This document shows, in pieces, positions 7,771 to 15,290 of a stretch of DNA of 64,000 bases. The translations under genes and the position numbers were made by a program. The stretch comes from Streptomyces barkulensis. Lineage in GTDB: Bacteria > Actinomycetota > Actinomycetes > Streptomycetales > Streptomycetaceae. Under the pieces are notes generated by a model. The model saw nothing but the letters and a program-made list of their open reading frames with translations, did no database searches and was not told the DNA's origin. Position 1 is the stretch's first letter, and each line of letters opens with the position of its first letter. The DNA lies in assembly GCF_002843305.1 (NCBI RefSeq), contig NZ_PGSG01000104.1, positions 62,001 through 126,000 of the forward strand, written 5' to 3'.

Positions 7771-8586
7771 ATGGAGCGTCCCGCCTGGGCTCCACAGGAC
7801 ATAGACCTGTCCGTGCCGAGCGTTTCCCGCATCTACGACTACTACCTGGGCGGGTCGCACAACTTCGAGGCCGACCGGGAAGCCGCCCGGCGGGCCATCG
7901 AGGTGTTCCCGGGGCTGCCGAAGATCATGCAGGCCAACCGCGCGTTCATGCGCCGGGCCGTCCACTTCGCCGCGCGGCAGGGCGTCACCCAGTTCCTCGA
8001 CATCGGCTCGGGCATCCCGACCTTCGGCAACGTCCACGGGGTCGCGCAGGCCGCCACGCCCGAGGCGAGGGTGGTCTACGTCGACAACGACCCCGTCGCC
8101 GTCGCCCACAGCCGGGCCGTGCTGGAGGGCCGGGAGGAGCGCACCGGCGTCGTCGCCGCCGACTTCCGCAAGCCCGAGGACATCCTCGGCAGCCCGGAGG
8201 TCGGACGCCTGCTCGACCTGGAGCGCCCGGTGGCCCTGCTGCTGGTGGCGCTGCTGCACTTCCTGGAGGACGGCGACGACCCGTGGGCGAAGGTCGCCGA
8301 ACTGCGCGACGCGCTCGCCCCCGGCAGCCTGCTGGTCCTCACCCACGCCTCGGTCGAGGGCGGCCCACGCAGGCCCGAGCAGGGGGACCAGGTGGAGGGC
8401 GTCTACCGCAACATCGGCTCACCGCTGATCATGCGCTCACGCTCCGAGGTGGAACGCTTCTTCGACGGCTTCGAGATGGTCGAGCCCGGTCTGGTGTCCA
8501 TGCCGAACTGGCGCCCGGACGGACCGGTGGACCAGGAGGACCCCGTGATCTTCACCGGCTTCGGTGGAGTGGGACGCAAGGCGTGA
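7771..8586 (+). CDS. S-adenosylmethionine methyltransferase-like protein, PF04672 type
   Basis: A 271-aa protein of the actinobacterial SAM-dependent methyltransferase family typified by PSVSRIYDYYLGGSHNFEADR at the N-terminus. The SAM-binding glycine loop is FLDIGSGIPT near residue 76, and VVYVDNDPVA carries the acidic residue that binds the ribose. Substrates are not known for this family. ATG at 7771 is chosen, with GGAGAG just upstream; in-frame TTG codons at 7768 and 7759 are less likely. The stop overlaps the GTG of the GGDEF-EAL gene (GTGA), so the two proteins are made in coupled fashion. Confidence 0.85.
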   Translation: MERPAWAPQDIDLSVPSVSRIYDYYLGGSHNFEADREAARRAIEVFPGLPKIMQANRAFMRRAVHFAARQGVTQFLDIGSGIPTFGNVHGVAQAATPEARVVYVDNDPVAVAHSRAVLEGREERTGVVAADFRKPEDILGSPEVGRLLDLERPVALLLVALLHFLEDGDDPWAKVAELRDALAPGSLLVLTHASVEGGPRRPEQGDQVEGVYRNIGSPLIMRSRSEVERFFDGFEMVEPGLVSMPNWRPDGPVDQEDPVIFTGFGGVGRKA

Positions 8587-10778
8587 GCCCCACTCCACAG
8601 GGGCCCGCCGCCTCCGGCCGCCCCCTCGCGCCGGAGGCCTCCGGCGACCCTCACGACGGATACCGCCGCTTCGCCCGGATCTGGAGCCGCGCGGTCTACC
8701 CCGCCACGGCCACCTCGATGACCCGCACCGAGTTCGAGGACTACCTCCTCCCCCTGGCGCGGACCCTCGGCGAGGCGCTGCACGCCCGCCCCTTCGACCC
8801 CTCGCCGGGGCGCGAGGTGGGGACGGCCCTCGTCGAGGCGCACTGCACCTCGCCCGATGCCCTGCCGCAGGTGCTCGGCGTGGTGGACGCCTACCTGCTG
8901 CTGTACTGCAGCGACCCGGCGGTGCTGCCGACCGAGGACGGGCGGGCCCGCTGCGCCCGTCTCCAGCACGCCGTCTCGGCCGGGTTCGCCCGCGCGCTGC
9001 AGGAGCGCACCCGCTTCGAGCAGGAGACGCTGGCCCGGTCCGCGCTCGCGGCGCGGGAGAGCGCCGAGAAGGCCCTCCACGAGAGCGAGACCCGCTTCCG
9101 GGCGGTCTTCGAGGGCGCCACGGTCGGCATCGGGATCGCCGACATGGACGGGACCATCCTCGACATCAACAGCGCGCTGGCGAAGATGTTCGGCGGCTCG
9201 GAGCAGCATGTGCGCAGCCGCCGCGTCTCCGACTGGGTCCACCCCGACGACGCCCCGGGCGTCTGGCGGGTCCACGAGGAGCTGGTGCGCGGCGAGCGCG
9301 ACCACTACCGCGTGGAGAAGCCGTACACACGCAGCGACGGCACCGTGCTGTGGACCAACCTGACCGTCTCGCTGCTGCGCGGCCCCGACGGCGAGCCGCG
9401 CTACATGCTGGCGCTGATGGAGGACATTACCGAGCGGCGCCTGCTGAACCTGCGGCTGCGCTACGAGGCCACCCACGACGCGCTGACCGACCTGCCCAAC
9501 CGCACCCTGTTCTTCGAGCGGCTGGAGCACGTCCTGTCCCCCGGCTCCGGCACCGCCCGGATCGGCCTGTGCTACCTGGACCTGGACGGCTTCAAGACGG
9601 TCAACGACAGCCTGGGCCACGCGGTCGGCGACCAGCTGCTGGTGAACGTGGCCGAGCGGCTGCAGAGCTGTGTGGCCTCGCCGCGCCACATGGTCGCGCG
9701 GATCGGCGGCGACGAGTTCGTGGCCCTGGTCAGCGACCCCTCCTCGCGCTCGGAGGTGACCGACCTGGCCCGGCGGGCACTGGACGCGCTGTCCTGCCCG
9801 ATCCCGCTGGCCGGCCGGGAGCTGCCGGTGCGCGCCAGCATCGGCGTGGTGGAGGGCCCGGTCGGGGAGCTGACCCCGGCGGAGGTGCTGCGCAGCGCCG
9901 ACATCACCATGTACCGGGCCAAGGCCAGGGGCGGCAACCGCTACGAGCTGGCCGACCCCGACTGCGACGCCCGCACCATCAGCCGCCACATGCTGACCAC
10001 CCATCTGCCCGCGGCGCTGGAGGGCGAGGAGTTCTTCATCGAGTACCAGCCGCTGGTGCGGATGGAGGACGGCAGCGTGGAGGGCGCCGAGGCCCTGGTG
10101 CGCTGGGCGCATCCGCTCCACGGGGTGCTGGGCCCGGACCGCTTCATCCCGCTGGCCGAGCACACCGGACTGATCGTGCCGCTGGGCCGCTGGGTGCTGG
10201 AGCAGGCGGTGCGGCAGGCGTGCGAGTGGCAGGTGCGCGGCATCGGCGGCACCCGGCCGCTGCGGGTGAACGTCAACCTCTCGCCGCGGCAGCTGCACCA
10301 CCCGGAGCTGGTCTCCGAGACCGTGGCGGTGCTGGAGGACGCCGGGCTGGACCCGGCCTCGCTCTGCCTGGAGGTCACCGAGAGCGCCCTGATCCGCGCC
10401 GACGACGCGGAGCTGAAGCCTTTACGCCGGCTCGCCGACCTGGGGGTGCGGATCGCCCTGGACGATTTCGGCACCGGCTACTCGAACCTGGCCAGTCTGC
10501 GCAGGCTGCCCGCGACCACCCTGAAGCTGGACCGCTCCTTCACCCGGGGCCTGCAGCAGGACCCGGCCGACCCGGTCGACCTCAAGGTCGTGGAGGGGAT
10601 CGTCTCGCTGGCGCACGCCCTGGAGCTGGCCGTGACCGTCGAGGGCGTGGAGACCGCGGCCCAGGCCGACCAGTTGCGGAAGCTGGGCTGCGACTCCGCC
10701 CAGGGCTGGTACTACGCCCGTCCCGGCCCGCCCGAGCGCCTGTCGTCGCGGGCGCTGCCGCTGGCCGCCGGACAGTGA
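8583..10778 (+). CDS. PAS-GGDEF-EAL c-di-GMP turnover protein
   Basis: A 731-aa cytoplasmic protein. Residues about 1-160 are a helical sensory region ending in a coiled coil. A PAS domain spans about 166-285 (SETRFRAVFEGATVGIGIADMDG). The GGDEF domain spans about 296-460 with an intact ARIGGDEFVAL active site near residue 373. The EAL domain spans about 470-725 with an intact GAEALVRW motif and DDFGTGYSNL. It could therefore both make and hydrolyse c-di-GMP, which in Streptomyces controls the switch to sporulation through BldD. No transmembrane helix is seen. The start is the GTG that overlaps the methyltransferase stop; the much longer open frame upstream is a shadow. Confidence 0.92.
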   Translation: MSPTPQGPAASGRPLAPEASGDPHDGYRRFARIWSRAVYPATATSMTRTEFEDYLLPLARTLGEALHARPFDPSPGREVGTALVEAHCTSPDALPQVLGVVDAYLLLYCSDPAVLPTEDGRARCARLQHAVSAGFARALQERTRFEQETLARSALAARESAEKALHESETRFRAVFEGATVGIGIADMDGTILDINSALAKMFGGSEQHVRSRRVSDWVHPDDAPGVWRVHEELVRGERDHYRVEKPYTRSDGTVLWTNLTVSLLRGPDGEPRYMLALMEDITERRLLNLRLRYEATHDALTDLPNRTLFFERLEHVLSPGSGTARIGLCYLDLDGFKTVNDSLGHAVGDQLLVNVAERLQSCVASPRHMVARIGGDEFVALVSDPSSRSEVTDLARRALDALSCPIPLAGRELPVRASIGVVEGPVGELTPAEVLRSADITMYRAKARGGNRYELADPDCDARTISRHMLTTHLPAALEGEEFFIEYQPLVRMEDGSVEGAEALVRWAHPLHGVLGPDRFIPLAEHTGLIVPLGRWVLEQAVRQACEWQVRGIGGTRPLRVNVNLSPRQLHHPELVSETVAVLEDAGLDPASLCLEVTESALIRADDAELKPLRRLADLGVRIALDDFGTGYSNLASLRRLPATTLKLDRSFTRGLQQDPADPVDLKVVEGIVSLAHALELAVTVEGVETAAQADQLRKLGCDSAQGWYYARPGPPERLSSRALPLAAGQ

Positions 10779-10782
10779 CGGA

Positions 10783-10814
10783 CGGGCCGGGCGCACGGCA
10801 CCGCGCCCGGCCCG
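10783..10814. terminator. Bidirectional hairpin terminator
   Basis: A 12-bp stem (10783-10794 with 10803-10814) and 8-nt loop lie between the convergent GGDEF-EAL and DUF3140 genes. Confidence 0.75.
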
Positions 10815-10827
10815 GACCGCGCCGCGG

Positions 10828-11172
10828 TCAGGACGCCCTGACGGGGTCGTGTCCCAGCGACATCATCCGGTGGCGCCAGTCCGAGTCGCGTACCGCCTCG
10901 GCGACGCGCACCCGCTCGCGTTCGGCGCCGACGGTGTCGACCACGTCGCGCATCGCCGCGACGTCGTCGTCGGTGAGGTCCGTGCGGCGCTTGCGCAGGA
11001 TCGCCAGCACCTGCCGTCCCCGCTCGGAGCCGGCCTGCTCGGGCAGCTCCTCGGTCCGCTCTCCGGCGACGCTCGTCCTGAGCCATGCCTCCAGTTCGTT
11101 CGACGTCATGTTCACCACGGCGTGGAACTCGTCCCACAGAGCGTCCAGCTCCAGCTCGGAGATGTCGGCCAT
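10828..11172 (-). CDS. DUF3140 family protein
   Basis: A 114-aa soluble protein beginning MADISELELDALWDEFHAVVNMTSNELEAWL. It ends with the W-R-H-x-MMSLGHDP segment that is characteristic of this actinobacterial/proteobacterial family, whose members are often annotated as DNA-binding without experimental support. The ATG at 11172 has a GGGAGG Shine-Dalgarno; an upstream in-frame extension is not used. It is the only gene between a terminator and soxR. Confidence 0.8.
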   Translation of the reverse strand: MADISELELDALWDEFHAVVNMTSNELEAWLRTSVAGERTEELPEQAGSERGRQVLAILRKRRTDLTDDDVAAMRDVVDTVGAERERVRVAEAVRDSDWRHRMMSLGHDPVRAS

Positions 11173-11233
11173 CGTCAACCTCCCGGATCTCTCGCGCCGC
11201 GCGAGTGCCCGCACCCCGGCACCCGGAAACCCG

Positions 11234-11283
11234 GGCCGGTGCGCGGGCACCGGCGCGGCGGCCCCGGCGCCCGCGCACCGGCC
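11234..11283 (-). terminator. Hairpin terminator downstream of soxR
   Basis: The 15-bp arms 11234-11248 and 11269-11283 are exact reverse complements, located 8 nt past the soxR stop. Confidence 0.7.
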
Positions 11284-11290
11284 GCTTCCC

Positions 11291-11752
11291 TCAGGACTCC
11301 GGCAGGGGGTCCCCCTCCAGGTAGCGGGCGCCGGGGCCCTGCGAGCCCGCGGCGTCCCCCGGGTTGTACAGGCGGCACTTGCGCAGGCTGAGGCAGCCGC
11401 AGCCGATGCACCCGGTCAGCCGCTCCTTCAGCCGCTCCAGCTCGCCGATCCGCGCGTCGATCCGACGCTGCCAGGTGCGGGCCACGGCGTTCCACTCGGT
11501 GGCGCTGGGCGCCCGGTCCACGGGCAGCCGGTCCAGCGCGGCGCGGACCTCCTCCAGGGAGAGGCCGACCTGCTGGGCGGCCCTCACGAAGGCGACCCGG
11601 CGCAGGGCGGTACGCGGATAGCGCCGCTGGTTGCCCGTGGTCCGCTCGGAGTGGATCAGGCCCATCTCCTCGTAGTAGCGCAGGGCGGAGGGGGCGAGCC
11701 CGGAGCGGGCGGCCAGCTCCCCGATAGCGAGGCGTCCGTCTCGGTGGGTCAT
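11291..11752 (-). CDS. soxR: SoxR-type redox-sensing MerR regulator
   Basis: A 153-aa MerR-family activator. The winged helix has LAIGELAARSGLAPSALRYYEEMGLI, and a dimerisation helix follows. The [2Fe-2S] ligand cluster is CIGCGCLSLRKC near residues 120-131, with the C-x2-C-x-C-x5-C spacing of SoxR. In Streptomyces SoxR responds to redox-active metabolites such as actinorhodin-like pigments. ATG at 11752 gives MTHRDGRL; an ATG at 11764 adds four residues. The gene is divergent from the split transketolase, and a SoxR-box-like palindrome lies in the short gap. Confidence 0.9.
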   Translation of the reverse strand: MTHRDGRLAIGELAARSGLAPSALRYYEEMGLIHSERTTGNQRRYPRTALRRVAFVRAAQQVGLSLEEVRAALDRLPVDRAPSATEWNAVARTWQRRIDARIGELERLKERLTGCIGCGCLSLRKCRLYNPGDAAGSQGPGARYLEGDPLPES

Positions 11753-11769
11753 GGCGGCGAGCATACCGC

Positions 11770-11800
11770 TTGACCTCAAGTCTCCTTGAAGTTGCAGCCT
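11770..11800 (+). promoter_or_regulatory. Putative SoxR box and SoxR-type promoter for the transketolase genes
   Basis: CCTCAAG-TCTC-CTTGAAG at 11774-11791 matches the E. coli SoxR operator pattern CCTCAAG-N4-CTTGAGG except for one base. It overlaps a TTGACC -35 (11770-11775) with 19 bp to a weak CAGCCT -10 (11795-11800). This is the same over-long spacer and -35 overlap seen at soxS. The transcript would start at or next to the ATG at 11807, so the mRNA may be leaderless. Confidence 0.7.
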
Positions 11801-11806
11801 CTTGGC

Positions 11807-12535
11807 ATGACGACCGCGACACCACCGCACACCCCTGGTCCCCGATCGCCGAAGGGCCTCGGTTTCGAGGCTCTCCCGGCCCTGATGTCCCTGATGACCG
11901 GCGACGAGAAGCACGACGCCGCCGCCACCTCCACCCTGGACGCCCTGTGGGTCCTCTACGACCGGGTGCTGCGCGTCCGCCCCGACCGCCCCGACGACCC
12001 CGGCCGGGACCGCTTCCTGCTGTCCAAGGGGCACGGCCCGATGGCGTACTACGCCGTGCTCGCCGCCCGGGGCTTCTTCCCCGCCGACTGGCTGCCGGGC
12101 TTCGGCACCCACGACTCCCCGCTGGGGCATCACCCGGACCGCACGCTGGTCCCCGGCGTGGAGATCGGCAGCGGCTCGCTCGGGCACGGGCTGCCGCTGG
12201 CCGTGGGGACCACCCTCGGGCTGCGCGCCCGGAAACCGGCCGGGCCGCGGGTGTGGGTGCTGGTCGGGGACGCCGAACTGGACGAGGGCAGCAACCACGA
12301 GGCCATCGACTTCGCGGGCGCCACCGGACTCGACGGCCTGCACACCCTGGTGATCGACAACTCCTCGGCTTCCCACCCCCCGCCCGGCGGCATCGCCTCC
12401 CGCTTCACGGCCGCGGGCTGGTCGGCGCTGACCGTCGACGGCCGCGACCACGAGGCGCTGTACGCGGCGTACACCCGCCCGCATCCCGGACGCCCGCACG
12501 CCGTGGTCGCCCGTGTCGAACCCAAGCACGCCTGA
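11807..12535 (+). CDS. Transketolase, N-terminal (thiamine-diphosphate binding) subunit
   Basis: A 242-aa protein equal to the N-terminal half of transketolase. It has HDAAATSTLDALWVLYDRVL, LSKGHGPMAYYAVLA, the GSGSLGHGLPLAVG loop and VLVGDAELDEGSNHEA, the GDG-type thiamine-diphosphate/Mg motif. Two-subunit transketolases are a known family, so this is not a frameshift. It would act in the non-oxidative pentose phosphate pathway or in a specialised sugar or quinone route. No Shine-Dalgarno is seen before ATG 11807, in keeping with a leaderless message from the SoxR-type promoter. Confidence 0.88.
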   Translation: MTTATPPHTPGPRSPKGLGFEALPALMSLMTGDEKHDAAATSTLDALWVLYDRVLRVRPDRPDDPGRDRFLLSKGHGPMAYYAVLAARGFFPADWLPGFGTHDSPLGHHPDRTLVPGVEIGSGSLGHGLPLAVGTTLGLRARKPAGPRVWVLVGDAELDEGSNHEAIDFAGATGLDGLHTLVIDNSSASHPPPGGIASRFTAAGWSALTVDGRDHEALYAAYTRPHPGRPHAVVARVEPKHA

Positions 12536-12576
12536 CCGGCGCGGAGAACACAGGAAAACACAAGGAGAACCCGGAC

Positions 12577-13524
12577 ATGGACACCATGCGTGAACGCTTC
12601 GCCTCCGTCGTCTCCCGCCTGCTGGACGAGGACCCGCGCCTGGCGGTCGTCCTCGCCGAGATCGGCGCGGACGGCTTCCGCCGGGCCGCCGGACGCCACC
12701 CGGACCGGGTGGTCAACGTCGGCATCCGTGAGCAGCTTCTGGTCGGGGTCGGCGGCGGTCTGGCCCTCACCGGGATGCGCCCGGTACTGCACACCTTCGC
12801 CTCCTTCCTGGTGGAGCGTCCCTTCGAGCAGCTGAAGCTGGACTTCGGGCACCAGGGGACGGGCGGGGTGCTGGTGAGCGCCGGAGGGTCCTACGACTGG
12901 CCGGCCGGCGGCTTCACCCACATGGCGCCCGGCGACGTGGCGCTGCTGGACACCCTGGACGGCTGGACCGTCCATGTGCCCGGCCACCCGGACGAGGCCG
13001 AGACGCTGCTGCGCCGCGCCTGCGCGGGCGGGGGCGGGGGCGGGGACGGGGGCGGGGGCGGGGGCGACCGGGTGTACGTCCGGCTGTCGGCGCAGACCAA
13101 CGTCCGCCCCCGGCCGGTCACCGGGGAGGGCTTCCTCACCGTGCGACGCGGCGGGCCCGGGGCGCCGGCGGTCGTCGCGGTCGGCCCGCTGCTCGACTCC
13201 GTCCTGGAGGCCGTACGGGGGCTGGACGCGACGGTCCTGTACGCCGCCACCGTCCGTCCCTTCGACACGGCCGCACTGCGGGCGGCCGTCGCCGGCCCCG
13301 GCGCCCCCGAGGTCGTCCTGGTAGAGCCGTATCTGGCCGGCACCTCCACGGCCGCCGCCACCGAGGCCCTGGCCGACGTCCCGCACCGGATCCTCGGGCT
13401 GGGGACGGCGCGGGCCGAGCTGCGCCGCTACGGCACGGCCGCCGAGCACCTGGCGGCCCACGGTCTGGACCCCCGCTCGCTGCGGGAGCGGATCACCTCT
13501 TTCACGGCCCGCGCCGCGGTCTGA
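12577..13524 (+). CDS. Transketolase, C-terminal subunit
   Basis: A 315-aa protein equal to the pyrimidine-binding and C-terminal domains of transketolase. Marks are RVVNVGIREQLLVGVGGGLALTGMRP (the catalytic Glu lies in GIREQ), a HTFASFLVERPFEQLKLDF segment, and a C-terminal Rossmann-like domain. AAGGAG lies 9 nt before ATG 12577, 41 nt after the N-subunit stop. A Gly/Asp run near residues 150-164 (13024-13068) is an odd low-complexity insertion built from GGGGGC repeats. It pairs with the preceding gene. Confidence 0.88.
   Translation: MDTMRERFASVVSRLLDEDPRLAVVLAEIGADGFRRAAGRHPDRVVNVGIREQLLVGVGGGLALTGMRPVLHTFASFLVERPFEQLKLDFGHQGTGGVLVSAGGSYDWPAGGFTHMAPGDVALLDTLDGWTVHVPGHPDEAETLLRRACAGGGGGGDGGGGGGDRVYVRLSAQTNVRPRPVTGEGFLTVRRGGPGAPAVVAVGPLLDSVLEAVRGLDATVLYAATVRPFDTAALRAAVAGPGAPEVVLVEPYLAGTSTAAATEALADVPHRILGLGTARAELRRYGTAAEHLAAHGLDPRSLRERITSFTARAAV
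13024..13068 (+). repeat. GGGGGC-type tandem repeat inside the transketolase C subunit
   Basis: A run of short G-rich repeats encodes a Gly-Gly-Asp-Gly stretch not expected in transketolase. The units are 6 nt, so length changes would keep the frame. Confidence 0.6.
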
Positions 13525-13832
13525 CGGCGCGGCGCGGAGGACGGAGGGCGCGGAGGACGGAGGGCGCGGAGGGCGGCCCGGCCGACGGGCGGATCCGTCC
13601 CCAGCGCCGTGCCGTTGCGGTCGATGAGCGGCGCGCCCAGGTAGGAGCGGATGCCGATCCCGTCCACGACCGGGTTCCCGGCGAAGCGCAGGCCGGCGAA
13701 GTACTGGCGGTGCTCGTCGATGAAGTTGACCATCGCGTAGGGGGCGCCGGTGGTCCGCGCCGGCCTGCGGGCGAAGTCGTCGAACTCCGGGACGGGGGCG
13801 TCCCCGATGCCCAGCTCGCGCAGCCGTGTCAC
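13525..13832 (-). pseudogene. GAF-domain protein remnant after the conservon
   Basis: From a GTG at 13832 the frame reads VTRLRELGIGDAPVPEF, then APYAMVNFIDEHRQYFAGL, then FAGNPVVDGIGIRSYLGAPL and DRNGTALGT. These are pieces of the small GAF proteins common next to cvn operons, but the roughly 40 codons normally between YFAGL and RFAGNP are missing. The GTALGT strand then runs into unrelated low-complexity sequence. The junction lies between two TTCGCCGG copies, which fits a deletion by short direct repeats. The open frame beyond about 13600 is not homologous and runs into the transketolase gene. GAF activity is unlikely. Confidence 0.75.
13527..13575. repeat. Short G/A-rich tandem repeat at the GAF pseudogene 3' end
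   Basis: A 16-17-nt unit of the form GCGCGGAGGACGGAGG repeats about two and a half times directly after the transketolase stop. It may mark the break where the GAF gene was truncated. Confidence 0.5.
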
Positions 13833-13854
13833 CCGCGCCGGGGCCTCCCCGTCC

Positions 13855-14475
13855 TCAGGGGGGAGGGGCAGGTGACCGGTGGGGTCGTACGACGTGGGGA
13901 ACGTGGCCGCTCCTTGAGTCGATCAGGTACTGGACAAGGGACACGAGGACCTGCGTGCCGGAACTGGCCTGCCGCGCGTCGCACATCACCACCGGTACCT
14001 CGGGCTTGAGGTCGAGGGCGATCCGGACCTCGTCGGGGTGGTAGCGGTGGGCGCCGTCGAACTCGTTGACCGCGACGACGAACCCCATGCCGCGCCGCTC
14101 GAAGTAGTCCACGGCCGCGAAGCACTGGTCCAGGCGCCGGGTGTCGGCGAGCACCACGGCGCCGAGCGCGCCGCTGGACAGCTCGTCCCACATGAACCAG
14201 AAGCGCTCCTGGCCGGGGGTGCCGAACAGGTAGAGCACATGCCGGGCGCCCAGGGTGATCCGCCCGAAGTCCATCGCGACGGTGGTGGTCGTCTTGTCCT
14301 CCACCCCCTCCAGACTGTCCGTGGCGGCGCTGACCTGGGTGAGCAGCTCCTCCGTGCTCAGCGGCTCGATCTCGCTGACGGCTCCCACGAAGGTCGTCTT
14401 GCCGACCCCGAACCCGCCCGCCACCAGGACCTTCAGAGCGGTCGGAAACGGATCAGAGTCGTTTGCGAAGTCCAT
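13855..14475 (-). CDS. cvnD: Conservon GTPase-like protein (CvnD)
   Basis: A 206-aa Ras-like/MglA-like ATP/GTP-binding protein. The G1 loop is GGFGVGKTTF near residue 21, switch-like segment TTTTVAMDFGRITL, G3 is FGTPGQERF, and G4 is NEFD. Conservon GTPases work with the membrane kinase CvnA and the roadblock protein CvnB in a G-protein-like signalling module. The start overlaps the cvnC stop, as in the canonical cvnA-B-C-D order seen here. No P450 follows, unlike some conservons. Confidence 0.92.
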   Translation of the reverse strand: MDFANDSDPFPTALKVLVAGGFGVGKTTFVGAVSEIEPLSTEELLTQVSAATDSLEGVEDKTTTTVAMDFGRITLGARHVLYLFGTPGQERFWFMWDELSSGALGAVVLADTRRLDQCFAAVDYFERRGMGFVVAVNEFDGAHRYHPDEVRIALDLKPEVPVVMCDARQASSGTQVLVSLVQYLIDSRSGHVPHVVRPHRSPAPPP

Positions 14476-14827
14476 GCAGCACCGCCTCCAGCAGTCCTCG
14501 GTCGGTCGGGTCCGCCCCCATCCGCATGGGGGCCCGTGTGGTTACCGCGCCGCAGTCCACCAGGTCGGAGAGCAGCACCTTGGTCACCACGGCGGGCAGT
14601 CGTACATGGGCGGCGATCTCCGCGACGGTTATCGGCCCGTCGCACAGACTCAGCACCTGGGCGTGGTCGGGTCCCAGACAGCTCTGCGGCTCGGCCCCGG
14701 TGGACCGCACCATCGTCAGCAGATTGAAGTCGGCCGTCGGGCGCGTACGTCCGTTGCTGACGGTGTACGGCCGGACCAGGCGCCCGGCCGCTTCGTCCAG
14801 CCACAAGCCCTCCTCGGGTTCCGGCAT
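14453..14827 (-). CDS. cvnC: Conservon DUF742 protein (CvnC)
   Basis: A 124-aa DUF742 protein with a winged-helix-like fold. RLVRPYTVSNGRTRP near residues 16-30 is the family signature, and the C-terminal half has ITVAEIAAHVRLPAVVTKVLLSDL. It overlaps cvnD by 23 nt and follows cvnB by 3 nt. Its role in the complex is not established; an adaptor or DNA-binding function is often suggested. Confidence 0.9.
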   Translation of the reverse strand: MPEPEEGLWLDEAAGRLVRPYTVSNGRTRPTADFNLLTMVRSTGAEPQSCLGPDHAQVLSLCDGPITVAEIAAHVRLPAVVTKVLLSDLVDCGAVTTRAPMRMGADPTDRGLLEAVLHGLRKRL

Positions 14828-14830
14828 CCG

Positions 14831-15247
14831 TCAGTGCCCCGCCGGCTGCCGCGCCGGTGTGGCCAGATACGGGCGGACGCTCTTGACCAGCATCGCCATC
14901 TCGTATCCGAGGACGGCCGCGTCCGCCTCGCTCCCGGCGAGGACGGCCAGGCACGCGCCGGAGCCCGCGGTCGAGACGAACAGCAGCGCGGTGTCGAGCT
15001 CGACGACCACCTGCCGCGCCTCTCCGCCGCTGCCGAAGCGGATGCCGGCGCTGCGGGCCAGCGAGTACAGGCCCGAGGCCAGCGCCGCCAGATGGTCGGC
15101 GGTGTCGGTGTCCAGTCCGTGGGCGGCCTTCACCAGGCCGTCGGAGGACAGCAGCAGGGCGCTGCGGGTGTGCGGGACGCGCTGGACGAGACCGGTCAGC
15201 AGCCAGGACAGGTCGGTCGTCCGGCCGATGGGGGCATCGCTCACCAT
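14831..15247 (-). CDS. cvnB: Conservon roadblock/LC7 protein (CvnB)
   Basis: A 138-aa roadblock/LC7-domain protein: LSWLLTGLVQRVPHTRSALLLSSDGLV opens the fold, and GEARQVVVELDTALLFVSTAGSGACLAVLA forms the central sheet. Roadblock proteins act as regulators or GAP-like partners of small GTPases, here CvnD. ATG 15247 has AAGGAG upstream. It lies 43 nt after the cvnA stop. Confidence 0.9.
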   Translation of the reverse strand: MVSDAPIGRTTDLSWLLTGLVQRVPHTRSALLLSSDGLVKAAHGLDTDTADHLAALASGLYSLARSAGIRFGSGGEARQVVVELDTALLFVSTAGSGACLAVLAGSEADAAVLGYEMAMLVKSVRPYLATPARQPAGH

Positions 15248-15290
15248 GATCGCGTTCTTCTCCTTGGGGGGGTGAGGGCCGTGCGCGGGG

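Noticed and set aside
6168..8582. Long plus-strand frame fused in-frame to the GGDEF-EAL protein
   Set aside because: It crosses three other genes and two terminators; homology starts only at the GTG at 8583.
11807..13524. Split transketolase as a frameshifted single gene
   Set aside because: The second half has its own AAGGAG and ATG 41 nt downstream, and two-subunit transketolases are a known family.
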